In this document: positions 1 to 8,437 of the stretch, piece after piece
How positions within the stretch are numbered: the stretch's first letter is position 1
Layout of the letters: the number at the start of each line of letters is the position of its first letter
Assembly (NCBI GenBank): GCA_035283845.1
Contig: DATESZ010000197.1
Span: forward strand, 1 to 25,922
Origin: DATESZ01 sp035283845
GTDB lineage: Bacteria > Desulfobacterota > Syntrophia > Syntrophales > JACQWR01
DNA length: 25,922 nt
Direction of reading: 5' to 3'
Position numbers and translations under genes: made by a program
The notes under the pieces: generated by a model
The model's database searches: none
What the model saw: only the letters and a program-made list of their open reading frames with translations
Told to the model about the DNA's origin: nothing

Positions 1-1
1 C

Positions 2-3000
2 AATATTGTCTCCGGCATCGGCGAGACTCGCGACGCAGCCTTAAGCCTGGTCGAGAAATACCAGGATCGGCGTCTCGCGGATCGGGTCTTCTATCTGGCG
101 TGGACACACAGCGATATCTTTTTGCGGCAGATCAATGCCACAGAGGCCGACGCGCAGCTCTACGGACATCTCGCCGGCTCGATGATCTATGCCAATGCTT
201 CGCTGCGCGCCGATGCGAGCGTCATCATCAAGAATCACCGCGGGCAATCCGGTCTCTGGGGCTACGCCATTTCCGGCGATCTGCCGATCCTGCTCCTTCG
301 GATTGAAGATCCGGCCAATATTGACCTGGTGCGTCAACTCATACAAGCCCACGCGTACTGGCGCTTAAAAGGACTGGCGGTGGACATGGTGATCTGGAAC
401 GAAGATCATGCCGGTTATCGGCAGCAACTCCAAGAACAAATAATGGGGCTCATTGCCGCAAGCGAAGGCGCCCGCGTGACGGATCAACCGGGCGGTATTT
501 TCGTAAGGCCTGCGGACCAGATATCGAGCGAGGAACGCATCCTGCTCCAAACGGTCTCCAGCGCCATCATCACCGACAGCCGGGGGATGCTGGCGGAGCA
601 GATAAACCGGAGAGGGTTGGTGGAATCGGAGGTGCCGCCCCTTATACCGAGACGGACTCACCGTGCCGCTCCCACGGCAGTTGCCGCCCAGCCCCGCTAC
701 GATCTGCTGTTTTTCAACGGACTCGGCGGATTCACCCCTGACGGTCACGAGTACATCGTTACCACCACGCCTGACCAGGTGACGCCGGCGCCATGGGCAA
801 ATGTCCTGGCGAATCAGTATTTTGGTACCGTCATCTCCGAGAGCGGCTCTGCCTACACCTGGGCCGAGAATGCCCACGAGTTTCGCCTCACTCCCTGGCA
901 TAACGATCCCGTGAGCGATTCGAGCGGGGAGGCGTTCTACCTCCGCGATGAAGAGCGGGGTCACTTCTGGTCCCCCATGCCGCTGCCCAGCCGTGGGGCG
1001 ATGCCCTACGTCACCCGGCACGGATTCGGCTACACCGTCTTCGAGCACACCGAGCGCGGCATCCGCTCCGAGGCATGGGTTTACGTGGCCATGGACGCAT
1101 CGATCAAGTTTACGGTGTTGAAAGTGAAAAACGAGTCAGGCAGATCACGCCGCCTCTCTGCTACCGGATATGCGGAATGGGTTCTGGGGGATATGCGGCC
1201 CAAAACGGCCATGCATGTGATCACTGAAATTGACCCCGTGACCGGAGCATTTTTCGTGCGTAACTCATACAATACCGAGTTCCCCGGCCGGACTGCCTTT
1301 TTCGATGTGGACGAAGCGACCCGGACGGTGAGCGGCGACCGGACGGAATTCCTGGGGCGCAACGGTACGCTCGCGAGTCCTGCGGCGATGACCCGGGTGC
1401 GGCTCTCCGGCAGGGTAGGGGCAGCCCTGGACCCCTGCGCCGCGATCCAGGTTTCCTTCGAACTGGCCGCCGGTCAGGAACGTGAAATCATCTTCAGACT
1501 TGGCGTTGGGCGCGACGCAGATGACGCCGGCAGCCTGGTGCGCCGCTTCCGGGGGTCTGCAGCCGCGCGCACCGCGCTCGAAGCGGTCTGGCAATACTGG
1601 CAACACACGCTCGGAGCGGTGAACGTGGAAACACCGGAGCAGTCCCTCAACGTTCTTACCAATGGCTGGCTCTTGTACCAGACGCTGGCATGCCGCCTTT
1701 GGGCGCGGAGCGGCTACTACCAATCCGGGGGCGCCTTCGGTTTTCGCGATCAATTGCAGGACGTAATGGCACTCATCCACACCGAGCCCGGCCTCGTGCG
1801 CAAGCAACTCCTTGTTGCCGCAGGCCGTCAATTCCCCGAGGGTGATGTACAACACTGGTGGCATCCTCCTTCCGGCCGCGGCGTGCGCACCCACTGTTCC
1901 GACGACTTCCTCTGGCTGCCCTGGGCGACATGCCGCTATGTCCGGAGCACCGGGGATTACGGTATATGGGATGAGCCCATCCGCTTTATCCAAGGCCGCC
2001 CGATAAACGAGAATGAGGATTCCTATTACGATCTTCCCGGCCGGTCTCAGGAAACGGCCAGTTTGTATGAACACTGCGCAAGAGCCGTACTGAGAGGTCT
2101 CAACTATGGCGAACACGGCCTGCCGCTTATGGGCTCCGGCGACTGGAACGACGGTATGAATATGGTGGGCGCCGATGGGAAAGGCGAGAGCGTCTGGCTG
2201 GGCTTCTTCCTGTATGATGTGCTCAGGCAATTCACCGAAGTTGCCCGCCATCGTGGCGATCTGCCCTTTGCCGAACAGTGCGAGGCAGAGGCCGGTCAAA
2301 TGCGCCAGACCATCGAGCAGCATGGCTGGGATGGCGGGTGGTACCGCCGCGCCTACTTCGACGATGGCTCGCCGCTTGGGTCGGTGGAGAACCCCGAATG
2401 CCGGATTGATTCGATTGCGCAAAGCTGGTCTGTTCTCTCCGGTGCTGGGGATGCCAAGCGCGCGCGTATGGCCATGGAGGCGGCAGATCAGCGCCTTATC
2501 CACCGGGACCAGGCGCTGATCCAACTACTGGACCCGCCCTTCGACAAGTCTGATTTGAATCCCGGCTACATAAAGGGATACGTGCCTGGCGTCAGGGAGA
2601 ACGGTGGACAATACACCCATGGAGCGATCTGGATGGCGATGGCCTTCGCTCAATTGGGCGACAGCGGGCGCGCCTGGGAACTGATGGCCATGATCAATCC
2701 GGTGAACCATGCGAGGTCTCCTGAGGCGATGACGACGTACAAAGTGGAACCCTACGTCGTCGCGGGCGACGTTTATGCGCTCTCACCGCACACCGGCCGT
2801 GGCGGATGGACATGGTACACCGGTTCGGCAGGCTGGATGTACCGGCTGATCGTGGAATCACTTCTGGGACTGAGGCTTACGAATGGTAGACTGAGTGTCG
2901 CACCTCTCCTCCCGGCGGATTGGGAGGGCTTCAGGATGCACTACCGGTATCGGGAAACGGTCTACCACATCGCCGTTCTGCGCACGCGTGAGGGCGATGG

Positions 3001-3112
3001 CGCAACGGGAGTAATCGTTGACGGCGCCCGCCAACAGGATACAACGATTACCCTTGTTGACGACCATCAGGAACACACTGTCGAGGTGAGAATACCCGGT
3101 GCAGGCAGTTAA
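2..3112 (+). CDS. Cyclic beta-1,2-glucan synthase / GH94 (glycosyltransferase 36) protein, C-terminal part
   Basis: The frame is already open at base 2 and has no start in the window, so this is the last 1036 residues of a larger protein; NdvB/ChvB-type synthases are usually about 2800 residues. The N-terminal part of what is visible (SGIGETRDAALSL, WTHSDIFLRQINA, HRGQSGLWGYAISGDLPI) matches the linker and beta-sandwich of cyclic glucan synthases. The C-terminal half carries GH94 landmarks: FRDQLQDVMAL, WWHPPSGRGVRTHCSDDFLW and the catalytic-acid motif GSGDWNDGMN near base 2140. In the known family the GH94 domain trims the linear beta-1,2-glucan before ring closure; the polymerising membrane domain would lie upstream. 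The gene is GC-richer than its right-hand neighbours and converges on the zinc-ribbon gene. Alternative: a stand-alone GH94 phosphorylase, less likely because the upstream linker is present. Confidence 0.9.
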   Translation, partial: NIVSGIGETRDAALSLVEKYQDRRLADRVFYLAWTHSDIFLRQINATEADAQLYGHLAGSMIYANASLRADASVIIKNHRGQSGLWGYAISGDLPILLLRIEDPANIDLVRQLIQAHAYWRLKGLAVDMVIWNEDHAGYRQQLQEQIMGLIAASEGARVTDQPGGIFVRPADQISSEERILLQTVSSAIITDSRGMLAEQINRRGLVESEVPPLIPRRTHRAAPTAVAAQPRYDLLFFNGLGGFTPDGHEYIVTTTPDQVTPAPWANVLANQYFGTVISESGSAYTWAENAHEFRLTPWHNDPVSDSSGEAFYLRDEERGHFWSPMPLPSRGAMPYVTRHGFGYTVFEHTERGIRSEAWVYVAMDASIKFTVLKVKNESGRSRRLSATGYAEWVLGDMRPKTAMHVITEIDPVTGAFFVRNSYNTEFPGRTAFFDVDEATRTVSGDRTEFLGRNGTLASPAAMTRVRLSGRVGAALDPCAAIQVSFELAAGQEREIIFRLGVGRDADDAGSLVRRFRGSAAARTALEAVWQYWQHTLGAVNVETPEQSLNVLTNGWLLYQTLACRLWARSGYYQSGGAFGFRDQLQDVMALIHTEPGLVRKQLLVAAGRQFPEGDVQHWWHPPSGRGVRTHCSDDFLWLPWATCRYVRSTGDYGIWDEPIRFIQGRPINENEDSYYDLPGRSQETASLYEHCARAVLRGLNYGEHGLPLMGSGDWNDGMNMVGADGKGESVWLGFFLYDVLRQFTEVARHRGDLPFAEQCEAEAGQMRQTIEQHGWDGGWYRRAYFDDGSPLGSVENPECRIDSIAQSWSVLSGAGDAKRARMAMEAADQRLIHRDQALIQLLDPPFDKSDLNPGYIKGYVPGVRENGGQYTHGAIWMAMAFAQLGDSGRAWELMAMINPVNHARSPEAMTTYKVEPYVVAGDVYALSPHTGRGGWTWYTGSAGWMYRLIVESLLGLRLTNGRLSVAPLLPADWEGFRMHYRYRETVYHIAVLRTREGDGATGVIVDGARQQDTTITLVDDHQEHTVEVRIPGAGS

Positions 3113-3186
3113 CACCTGTTGCAGGCGCCCTAATCAAAGTCGGCATGGGTATGGCGGCCGTTGGCATAAAAACCTCTATAAATCAA

Positions 3187-3211
3187 TCGCAGACCATCGA
3201 TGGGACTGCGA
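3187..3211. terminator. Inverted repeat between convergent genes, possible bidirectional terminator
   Basis: TCGCAG (3187-3192) and CTGCGA (3206-3211) flank the palindrome CCATCGATGG. The repeat sits between the stop codons of the GH94 gene (3112) and the convergent zinc-ribbon gene (3223). There is no clean run of T on either side, so Rho-independent termination is only a possibility. Confidence 0.3.
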
Positions 3212-3222
3212 ACCCCAAAATT

Positions 3223-3726
3223 CTAAAGTTCATAGAGGGTTTCATCCACCTTGGGTTTTGACCTTTCTTTGCGTCCTTTCCTGGTCCCGCCTTCCAACAA
3301 AAATGGCTCTCCCTCAGTTAAAATATCTCCTATCTCTGCTTCGATCTTCTCGGGATCTTCCCCTTTCTCCATCCGGCTTAAGGCCTCTTCCATACCCTTC
3401 CCCATACCGATGCCGGCAACTTCCGCCAGCTTTCGCATCATCAAGGCGGCCTGACGCGGGTCGTCATCGTTGATATTTTCCGCTTCCTTTGCCAGCATGG
3501 ACATGGCCTTTTCCATTCTTGCCTCGTCTATGGGATAATCCATGTCCGTTTTTTGACTTTCATTTTCACCCCTTCCCCTGGAAATTTTGGCAAACAGGGA
3601 CACCTGGCGCTTTAACCTTATAGTTTTGCATTGCGGGCAGAGAGGTATCTTCTCTGTGTTGCAGGAGCGGGAGAAAAAGTTATATACCGTATAGCATTTG
3701 CGGCAGAAAAATTCATAGATTGGCAT
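3223..3726 (-). CDS. FmdB-family zinc-ribbon protein
   Basis: A 167-residue protein whose N-terminus, MPIYEFFCRKC, is the classic FmdB/putative regulatory zinc-ribbon opening. Metal ligands are C8, C11, C30 and C33 (two CxxC knuckles). The family is usually short (60-110 residues). Here a mostly helical, acidic tail follows from about residue 55, with repeated Met/Lys/Glu-rich stretches (MEKAMSMLAKEAENI, MGKGMEEALSRMEKGED). The ATG at 3726 is chosen over the GTG at 3735 because GGAG lies 8 bases before it. It is the last gene of the minus-strand run, 53 bases after the transglycosylase stop. The family has no firm biochemical role; it was named for a regulator linked to formamidase expression. 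Confidence 0.8.
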   Translation of the reverse strand: MPIYEFFCRKCYTVYNFFSRSCNTEKIPLCPQCKTIRLKRQVSLFAKISRGRGENESQKTDMDYPIDEARMEKAMSMLAKEAENINDDDPRQAALMMRKLAEVAGIGMGKGMEEALSRMEKGEDPEKIEAEIGDILTEGEPFLLEGGTRKGRKERSKPKVDETLYEL

Positions 3727-3780
3727 ATTTACCACTCCGAGAGTCTTTTTAAAATTTCATCACTTAATATTGTGGTAAAT
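3727..3780 (-). promoter_or_regulatory. Inverted repeat around the start of the zinc-ribbon gene
   Basis: In mRNA sense a perfect 9-base pair of arms, ATTTACCAC (3780-3772) and GTGGTAAAT (3735-3727), encloses a 36-base loop. The first arm begins at the last base of the transglycosylase stop codon. The second arm abuts the ATG of the zinc-ribbon gene and overlaps the last G of its GGAG ribosome-binding site. A ribosome finishing the upstream gene would open the stem, so this is a candidate translational-coupling element. The function is inferred; the repeat itself is directly visible. Confidence 0.4.
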
Positions 3781-5663
3781 CACCTCACTACGATGACTTG
3801 GCCGGGTTGAATATTGTCCTTTTTAGACAGGTTGTTTAATTGCATTATTTTGCCAACGTTGCTGCCGTTTCGCTGGGCAATCGCCTTCAAGCTGTCACCT
3901 TTTTTTACCACATAGGTTTTGGCTTCCCCTTTATTTCCTGCCTCTTTTTCAGCATGCGCTTTATTGTTAAATCTCAGCACCTGGCCTAATTTCAGCGTAT
4001 TCCCCTTAATATTGTTCATTTTTTTTATTTCCGGAACAGTAGTGTCGAATCGTTTTGCCAAAGAGAAAAGTGTGTCTCCCTTTTTTATTTTATACCTGGC
4101 GTTTCCCCTTGATTCCTGAACTTTTTTTACGTCGTCTCCCCTTTCCTGCACAACCTTTGCGTATTGGGAACTACGGATAGGTATGGAAAGATTCTGACCC
4201 GCCTTTACACTACTTTTCATCAGTGATTTATTGTATTTTCTGATAGTCTTTACGTTTGTTTTATACCTATGGGCAATAGAAGCAAGCGTTTCACCAGCTC
4301 TGACCTTGTGCCTGATAAGCGCAGGAGTTCGGGAATCGGCAGTAAGGGGTTTGTCCGCCTGCGGAATTTCATCCATGGCTTTGACCAGTTTTTCCATTGA
4401 TTCAGGCGGTATTTTAAGTCTATACTCCTTGTCCGGTGTTTTTTTGTACCTTAGCTCTGCATTCAGGGTGCATAGCAAATCTTCCGACACGTCAATACGA
4501 CAGGCAATATCCTGCAAGTTCATACGCTTATTTGTAATAAACGTTTCATATACGTACGCTGGCTGCCTATCTGCCGGCGCTTCAAGGTTCATACCGTATT
4601 TCTGCGGATTCTTGATTATTTCCAGGGTTGCCAAAAAACGCGGTACATAGCGAGCGGTTTCATTAGGCAACTGGTTGTACAAATCCCAGAAACGGTCGAG
4701 ATAGTTTATATGTTGTCCCGATATGATCCTCAGCACCCTGCCCTCGCCGCAGTTATAAGCAGCAAGGACAGTCAGCCAGTCACCAAACATATCATGGAGA
4801 TCCTTCAGGTACCCTATGGCGCCCTGGGTGGATTTTTCCACGTCCATTCTTTCATCAATCCATTCGTCGCGGTTCAAACCGTATTTATAACCGGTAGAAG
4901 GAATGAATTGCCACAATCCGAGAGCCCGTGCCCGTGAGAGGGCGCGAATCTTAAAACCGCTTTCCACCAAAGGGAGCCAAGACAATTCCTCCGGCAAACC
5001 GGCTCTTTTTAATGCTGTCAAAACAATCGGACGAAAAAACGACGCGCGTTGGTAAGACGAGATAAAATACTCCCTCTCAATTGTTTGAAAACTGCGAATC
5101 TCCCTTTCTACCTCTTCATTCATAACGACCGGTATTTCGCTTCTTTTTCCATCGGTTACCGTATACTTCGAGGTATATATGGCAAGAATTCTTTTTGATA
5201 TCAAAAGACGAAGATCGTCTTTTTGACGGGAAATATCTATATCTCCATTAGCCTCCAATAGCATGGCGTATGCCTGGTCCAACATATCAAGGGCATTTTC
5301 AATATCGCCTTTCACCCAGTATTCCTGAGAACTATTCAGGAGTTCCAATGCCCTCTCCATCATATCCTGTTCAGCTTCCCGTTTATTGTTGCCATCGTCT
5401 TGCTGAGATATATTTTTCGCTTCTTCCTGTTGTTTATCGTGCATTGGATTTGTCTTTTCTGCGGGAGGTGCTTTTTTTGACGATTTTTCTGTTTCAACAG
5501 GCGCGAGCGATGTATCGGGAGGAGGCACTTTATCTGTTACGATGACATCGGGTGCAGGTGTATTTTCATTAAGAGCACTGGCTTCGCCGGGTGTAAAAAA
5601 GGGATGCAACAAACTAAGAAAGAAAGGAAATAACAACCAAAAAAATCTTTTGCGTTTCAGCAT
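3780..5663 (-). CDS. mltD: MltD-like membrane-bound/periplasmic lytic murein transglycosylase with three LysM domains
   Basis: A 627-residue exported muramidase that cleaves the MurNAc-GlcNAc bond of peptidoglycan to form 1,6-anhydroMurNAc. A signal peptide with a long hydrophobic core (residues 1-30, ending GEASA) is followed by a low-complexity Lys/Pro/Glu/Gln linker and a helical repeat-like segment (about 100-165). The SLT catalytic domain is about 205-345: the catalytic Glu is E234 in PLVESGF, with ALGLWQFIPSTGYKYG and LAAYNCGEGRV following. LysM peptidoglycan-binding repeats lie at about 451-496, 523-566 and 583-626. An AAGGAGC ribosome site lies 7 bases before the ATG. E. coli MltD is shorter and has two LysM repeats. 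No lipobox Cys is seen in the signal peptide, so lipid anchoring is not supported. Confidence 0.92.
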   Translation of the reverse strand: MLKRKRFFWLLFPFFLSLLHPFFTPGEASALNENTPAPDVIVTDKVPPPDTSLAPVETEKSSKKAPPAEKTNPMHDKQQEEAKNISQQDDGNNKREAEQDMMERALELLNSSQEYWVKGDIENALDMLDQAYAMLLEANGDIDISRQKDDLRLLISKRILAIYTSKYTVTDGKRSEIPVVMNEEVEREIRSFQTIEREYFISSYQRASFFRPIVLTALKRAGLPEELSWLPLVESGFKIRALSRARALGLWQFIPSTGYKYGLNRDEWIDERMDVEKSTQGAIGYLKDLHDMFGDWLTVLAAYNCGEGRVLRIISGQHINYLDRFWDLYNQLPNETARYVPRFLATLEIIKNPQKYGMNLEAPADRQPAYVYETFITNKRMNLQDIACRIDVSEDLLCTLNAELRYKKTPDKEYRLKIPPESMEKLVKAMDEIPQADKPLTADSRTPALIRHKVRAGETLASIAHRYKTNVKTIRKYNKSLMKSSVKAGQNLSIPIRSSQYAKVVQERGDDVKKVQESRGNARYKIKKGDTLFSLAKRFDTTVPEIKKMNNIKGNTLKLGQVLRFNNKAHAEKEAGNKGEAKTYVVKKGDSLKAIAQRNGSNVGKIMQLNNLSKKDNIQPGQVIVVR

Positions 5664-5709
5664 ATATCTTGCTCCTTTTTACAAGTCTTTTTACGGTGTC
5701 GTCAAATGT

Positions 5710-6814
5710 TTAGTTGCATTTTTGCCACTGCAACAAATAAGCTTCAATGAAATCGTCAAGGTCGCCATCCAAGACGCGGTTAACATTTCCTATCTCCAAG
5801 TTTGTCCGGTGATCCTTTGCCATCTTGTACGGGTGAAGTACATAGGAACGGATCTGGCTCCCCCAGGCAATATCCTTTTTCGTCTTATTTATTTGTTGCT
5901 CCTTCTCGTTCTGTTCCTGACGTTTTTTTTCATAAATGCGGGCCCTTAAGAACTTCATGGCCATTGACTTGTTCTTATGCTGAGATCGCTCATTCTGACA
6001 TTGAACCACAATTCCCGTAGGGAAATGGGTGATCCGGATAGCCGAATCAGTCTTGTTGACATGCTGGCCGCCTGCGCCGCTTGACCTGAACGTGTCAATA
6101 CGCAAGTCCTTTTCGTCAATTTCCACAATGATATTGTCATCCAACTGCGGATAAACGAAAACGGAGGCAAAAGAAGTATGCCTACGGGCGCCGGCATCAA
6201 AAGGTGAAATGCGTACCAGCCGGTGGATGCCAACTTCCGCTTTGGAATAGCCATAGGCATATTGCCCTTCAATGGTTAAAGAAACACTCTTAACACCGGC
6301 CTCATCGCCCGGCTGGTAATCTATGATAGTCGCCTTAAATCCCTTCCTTTCAGCCCACCGGAGATACATGCGCAAAAGCATTTCCGCCCAGTCCTGGGCT
6401 TCTGTTCCTCCAGCGCCGGCATGTATGGAGAAAATGGCATTCAAAGGGTCCTGTTCGCTGCCCAGCATTCTTTTCAGCTCCACATCCCGCAGGGATTTAT
6501 GGAGAGCTGTCAGATCGCTCCCAATAGCCTCCAGTGTTTGATTATCGCTTTCTTCCACTGCCAGGTGAAAGAGCATTACCAACTCATCGAGGGTTTTTTT
6601 GTGTTTCTTCCAAGTATCAACAGCAGTCAACAACTTGCTTTTTTCCCGTAAAATATCACTGGCCTTTTCTCTGTCGTTCCAAAAACCCTCCGTCAGGGAT
6701 TTTTTTTCCAATTCTTTTATCGTGTATTCTTTATCGGCAACGTCAAAGACAGTCCCCCAACTGTTCAATTCTGGTCTTCAAGTCTTCAATCGTTGCATTC
6801 AATTCTTCCAACAT
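5710..6814 (-). CDS. prfB: Peptide chain release factor 2, made by programmed +1 frameshift
   Basis: RF2 recognises UGA and UAA stop codons and triggers peptide release. The zero frame starts at ATG 6814 (AGGAG 7 bases upstream), codes for MLEELNATIEDLKTRIEQL and three more residues, and hits TGA at codon 24 in the site CTT TGA C. A +1 shift there joins it to the long frame (DVADKEYTIKELEKK), giving about 367 residues, the normal RF2 length. The SPF anticodon-like tripeptide (ISPFDAGARRH) identifies RF2 rather than RF1, and the GGQ catalytic loop is in SSGAGGQHVNKTDSA. The gene overlaps the end of lnt by 16 bases, indicating cotranscription and probably coupled translation. Expression is expected to be autoregulated: scarce RF2 means slow reading of the in-frame UGA and more frameshifting. 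Confidence 0.96.
6742..6757 (-). promoter_or_regulatory. RF2 programmed +1 frameshift site
   Basis: On the minus strand the segment reads GGG GAC TGT CTT TGA C. It has the slippery CTT, the in-frame TGA and the following C of the bacterial RF2 recoding site, preceded by an internal G-rich, Shine-Dalgarno-like element. Skipping the T at 6745 continues translation in the long frame. This matches the known autoregulatory site of prfB in E. coli and many other bacteria. Confidence 0.93.
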
Positions 6815-8358
6815 TTTTTTCTCCTCACAAATGGATTCAATATAGTAACCAACAGTGACATAAGGCATAAATAAATGAAAGCGTCTCCATATGCCATATA
6901 ATAAGTTCCCTTGTCAATAAATCTTGCTTTTCCCTTCAGGGCGGTTCGGATAAATAAATCGGTATGGGAAAGGATTTTTCCCGTTGGATCAATAATGGCC
7001 GATATTCCCGTATTGGCGGCACGAAGAACATAAAGGCGGTTCTCCACCGCCCGGAATGTCGTCATAGACAGGTGCTGATAAGGCGCCGAAGACCGTCCGA
7101 ACCATGCGTCGTTGGTAATATTCACCAGCAGACCGGCCCCCATCCTTTTGTAGGCAAGGCTTGATTCCGGGAAAATCGCTTCATAGCAAATGAGCACACC
7201 GACCTTGCGATCACCCATTATGAGGGGATGGAATCCTTTACCGGTCCCGAAATCGCCCACGCCGGCAACGAGCTTGCTGATAAAAGGAAAGAACCTCCGC
7301 ATAGGAACATATTCGCCGTAAGGCACCAGATGAACCTTATCGTATCGTCCCGCGATCCCCCCCTCAGGTGAGAGCAGAAAAGCGCTGTTAAAAAAAGAAA
7401 TCTGATTATCTTTCCGTATATAACTGGGACTGCCAAATAGGAGCCAGCTCGCGGAATCTTTGGCAATTAGAAGAACTTCCCGGCTCCGGAGGCTCATGTC
7501 CTGGAAATAAAAAGGCGCCGCCGTTTCCGGCCATATTATCAGACCTGAAGAAAGAGGTGGGGGCTGGCCGGAAAGGGATTTGTAAATTTCCACCGTTTCA
7601 TCCTGATGTTGAGGGTTCCACTTGATGCTTTGATCAACATTACCTTGAATGAGCGAAATGTCAATTGGCGACGCGCTGTCCATCATTTCCCGCACCTGGC
7701 TGACACGCATGTCGCCATAACACCACAGGGCAATAAGTATCAAAAAACCACCCGCAACTTCCATCAGGAGGAGTGTTCGCGCTTTCCTCTCAAGGCCGTC
7801 TATAAAACCGGCAAGGAGATCACAAATTATGGCGTTGATCAAAACGATGACAAAAGTAAGTCCGTAGATGCCGGTTATGTCGGCAATCTGAATGAGAGGA
7901 ATGTAGAGGTACTGCGAGTAGGCAAGGTTTTCCCAGGGAAAACCTGTCAGGAGGTGAGACTTTGCATATTCAAGACATGTCCACAGGAGGGGTGCGGCAA
8001 TGACCTGAGCGATCCCCCTGTCTCTCAGATAGACCAAGCCGGTGGTAAAAAGGGCAACGTATATGCTTAGGTAGGCAGCCATGATCAGCATGGCGAAAAT
8101 ACCTATCGGCAACGGCAGATAACCGTAGTTTACAATAACAAAGGTTATCCAGTACAAAAGCCCCACATTGAATACAAGCCCGGCGACAAAACCCCTGATA
8201 AATCCTGATATTACTGTAATTTCACGGCAGGAATACATAAGAGGCACAAGGGCGATCCAGGCAACAATGCCGGCGCCATATTTGGGAAAGGAAAGAAAAA
8301 GGAGGATTCCCGAAATGACTGCTAAAAAAATTGGTTTATCAAGTTTCGAAGCTTTCAT
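6799..8358 (-). CDS. lnt: Apolipoprotein N-acyltransferase
   Basis: Inner-membrane enzyme that transfers a fatty acid from phospholipid to the N-terminal Cys of apolipoproteins, the last step of lipoprotein maturation. It has 519 residues, close to E. coli Lnt (512). Residues 1-215 are membrane helices; the nitrilase-like domain follows from about 230. The expected triad is present: E278 (WPETAAPF), K341 (YDKVHLVPYGEY) and C391 (LICYEAIFPE), with a final C-terminal helix. The frame stays open back to 8553, but that part is antisense to a chemotaxis-gene fragment and lies upstream of the promoter at 8404-8432. The ATG at 8358 is therefore chosen, and MKASKLDKPIFLAVISG fits the family N-terminus. 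No strong ribosome-binding site is visible. The end overlaps prfB by 16 bases. Confidence 0.93.
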   Translation of the reverse strand: MKASKLDKPIFLAVISGILLFLSFPKYGAGIVAWIALVPLMYSCREITVISGFIRGFVAGLVFNVGLLYWITFVIVNYGYLPLPIGIFAMLIMAAYLSIYVALFTTGLVYLRDRGIAQVIAAPLLWTCLEYAKSHLLTGFPWENLAYSQYLYIPLIQIADITGIYGLTFVIVLINAIICDLLAGFIDGLERKARTLLLMEVAGGFLILIALWCYGDMRVSQVREMMDSASPIDISLIQGNVDQSIKWNPQHQDETVEIYKSLSGQPPPLSSGLIIWPETAAPFYFQDMSLRSREVLLIAKDSASWLLFGSPSYIRKDNQISFFNSAFLLSPEGGIAGRYDKVHLVPYGEYVPMRRFFPFISKLVAGVGDFGTGKGFHPLIMGDRKVGVLICYEAIFPESSLAYKRMGAGLLVNITNDAWFGRSSAPYQHLSMTTFRAVENRLYVLRAANTGISAIIDPTGKILSHTDLFIRTALKGKARFIDKGTYYMAYGDAFIYLCLMSLLVTILNPFVRRKKCWKN

Positions 8359-8403
8359 ACTAATAGAATATGAATTATTAATGATTGATCCCCAGGGAGC
8401 GCG

Positions 8404-8432
8404 ATTATAGGAAGGATCATGAAAAGAATCAA
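8404..8432 (-). promoter_or_regulatory. Sigma-70-like promoter for lnt-prfB and downstream genes
   Basis: On the minus strand TTGATT (8432-8427) is followed after 17 bases by a perfect TATAAT (8409-8404). The predicted start, near 8397, gives a leader of about 40 bases before the lnt ATG. It lies between the MCP-like fragment and lnt, so lnt need not depend on the mla operon for transcription. Confidence 0.6.
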
Positions 8433-8437
8433 GACCG

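Noticed and set aside
1265..2524. Long minus-strand open frame (419 codons) opposite the GH94 gene
   Set aside because: It is a shadow of a GC-rich coding sequence: no recognisable domain, and the plus strand encodes clear GH94 motifs over the same bases.
5676..5705. Promoter TTGACG-18-TAAAAA for the transglycosylase
   Set aside because: The -10 box and spacing are both poor, and the gene is only 46 bases after prfB, so cotranscription is simpler.
6743..6768. prfB starting at an internal TTG (6768)
   Set aside because: The first eight residues are out-of-frame translation over the frameshift site. The true start is ATG 6814 with a ribosome site and the known +1 recoding signal.
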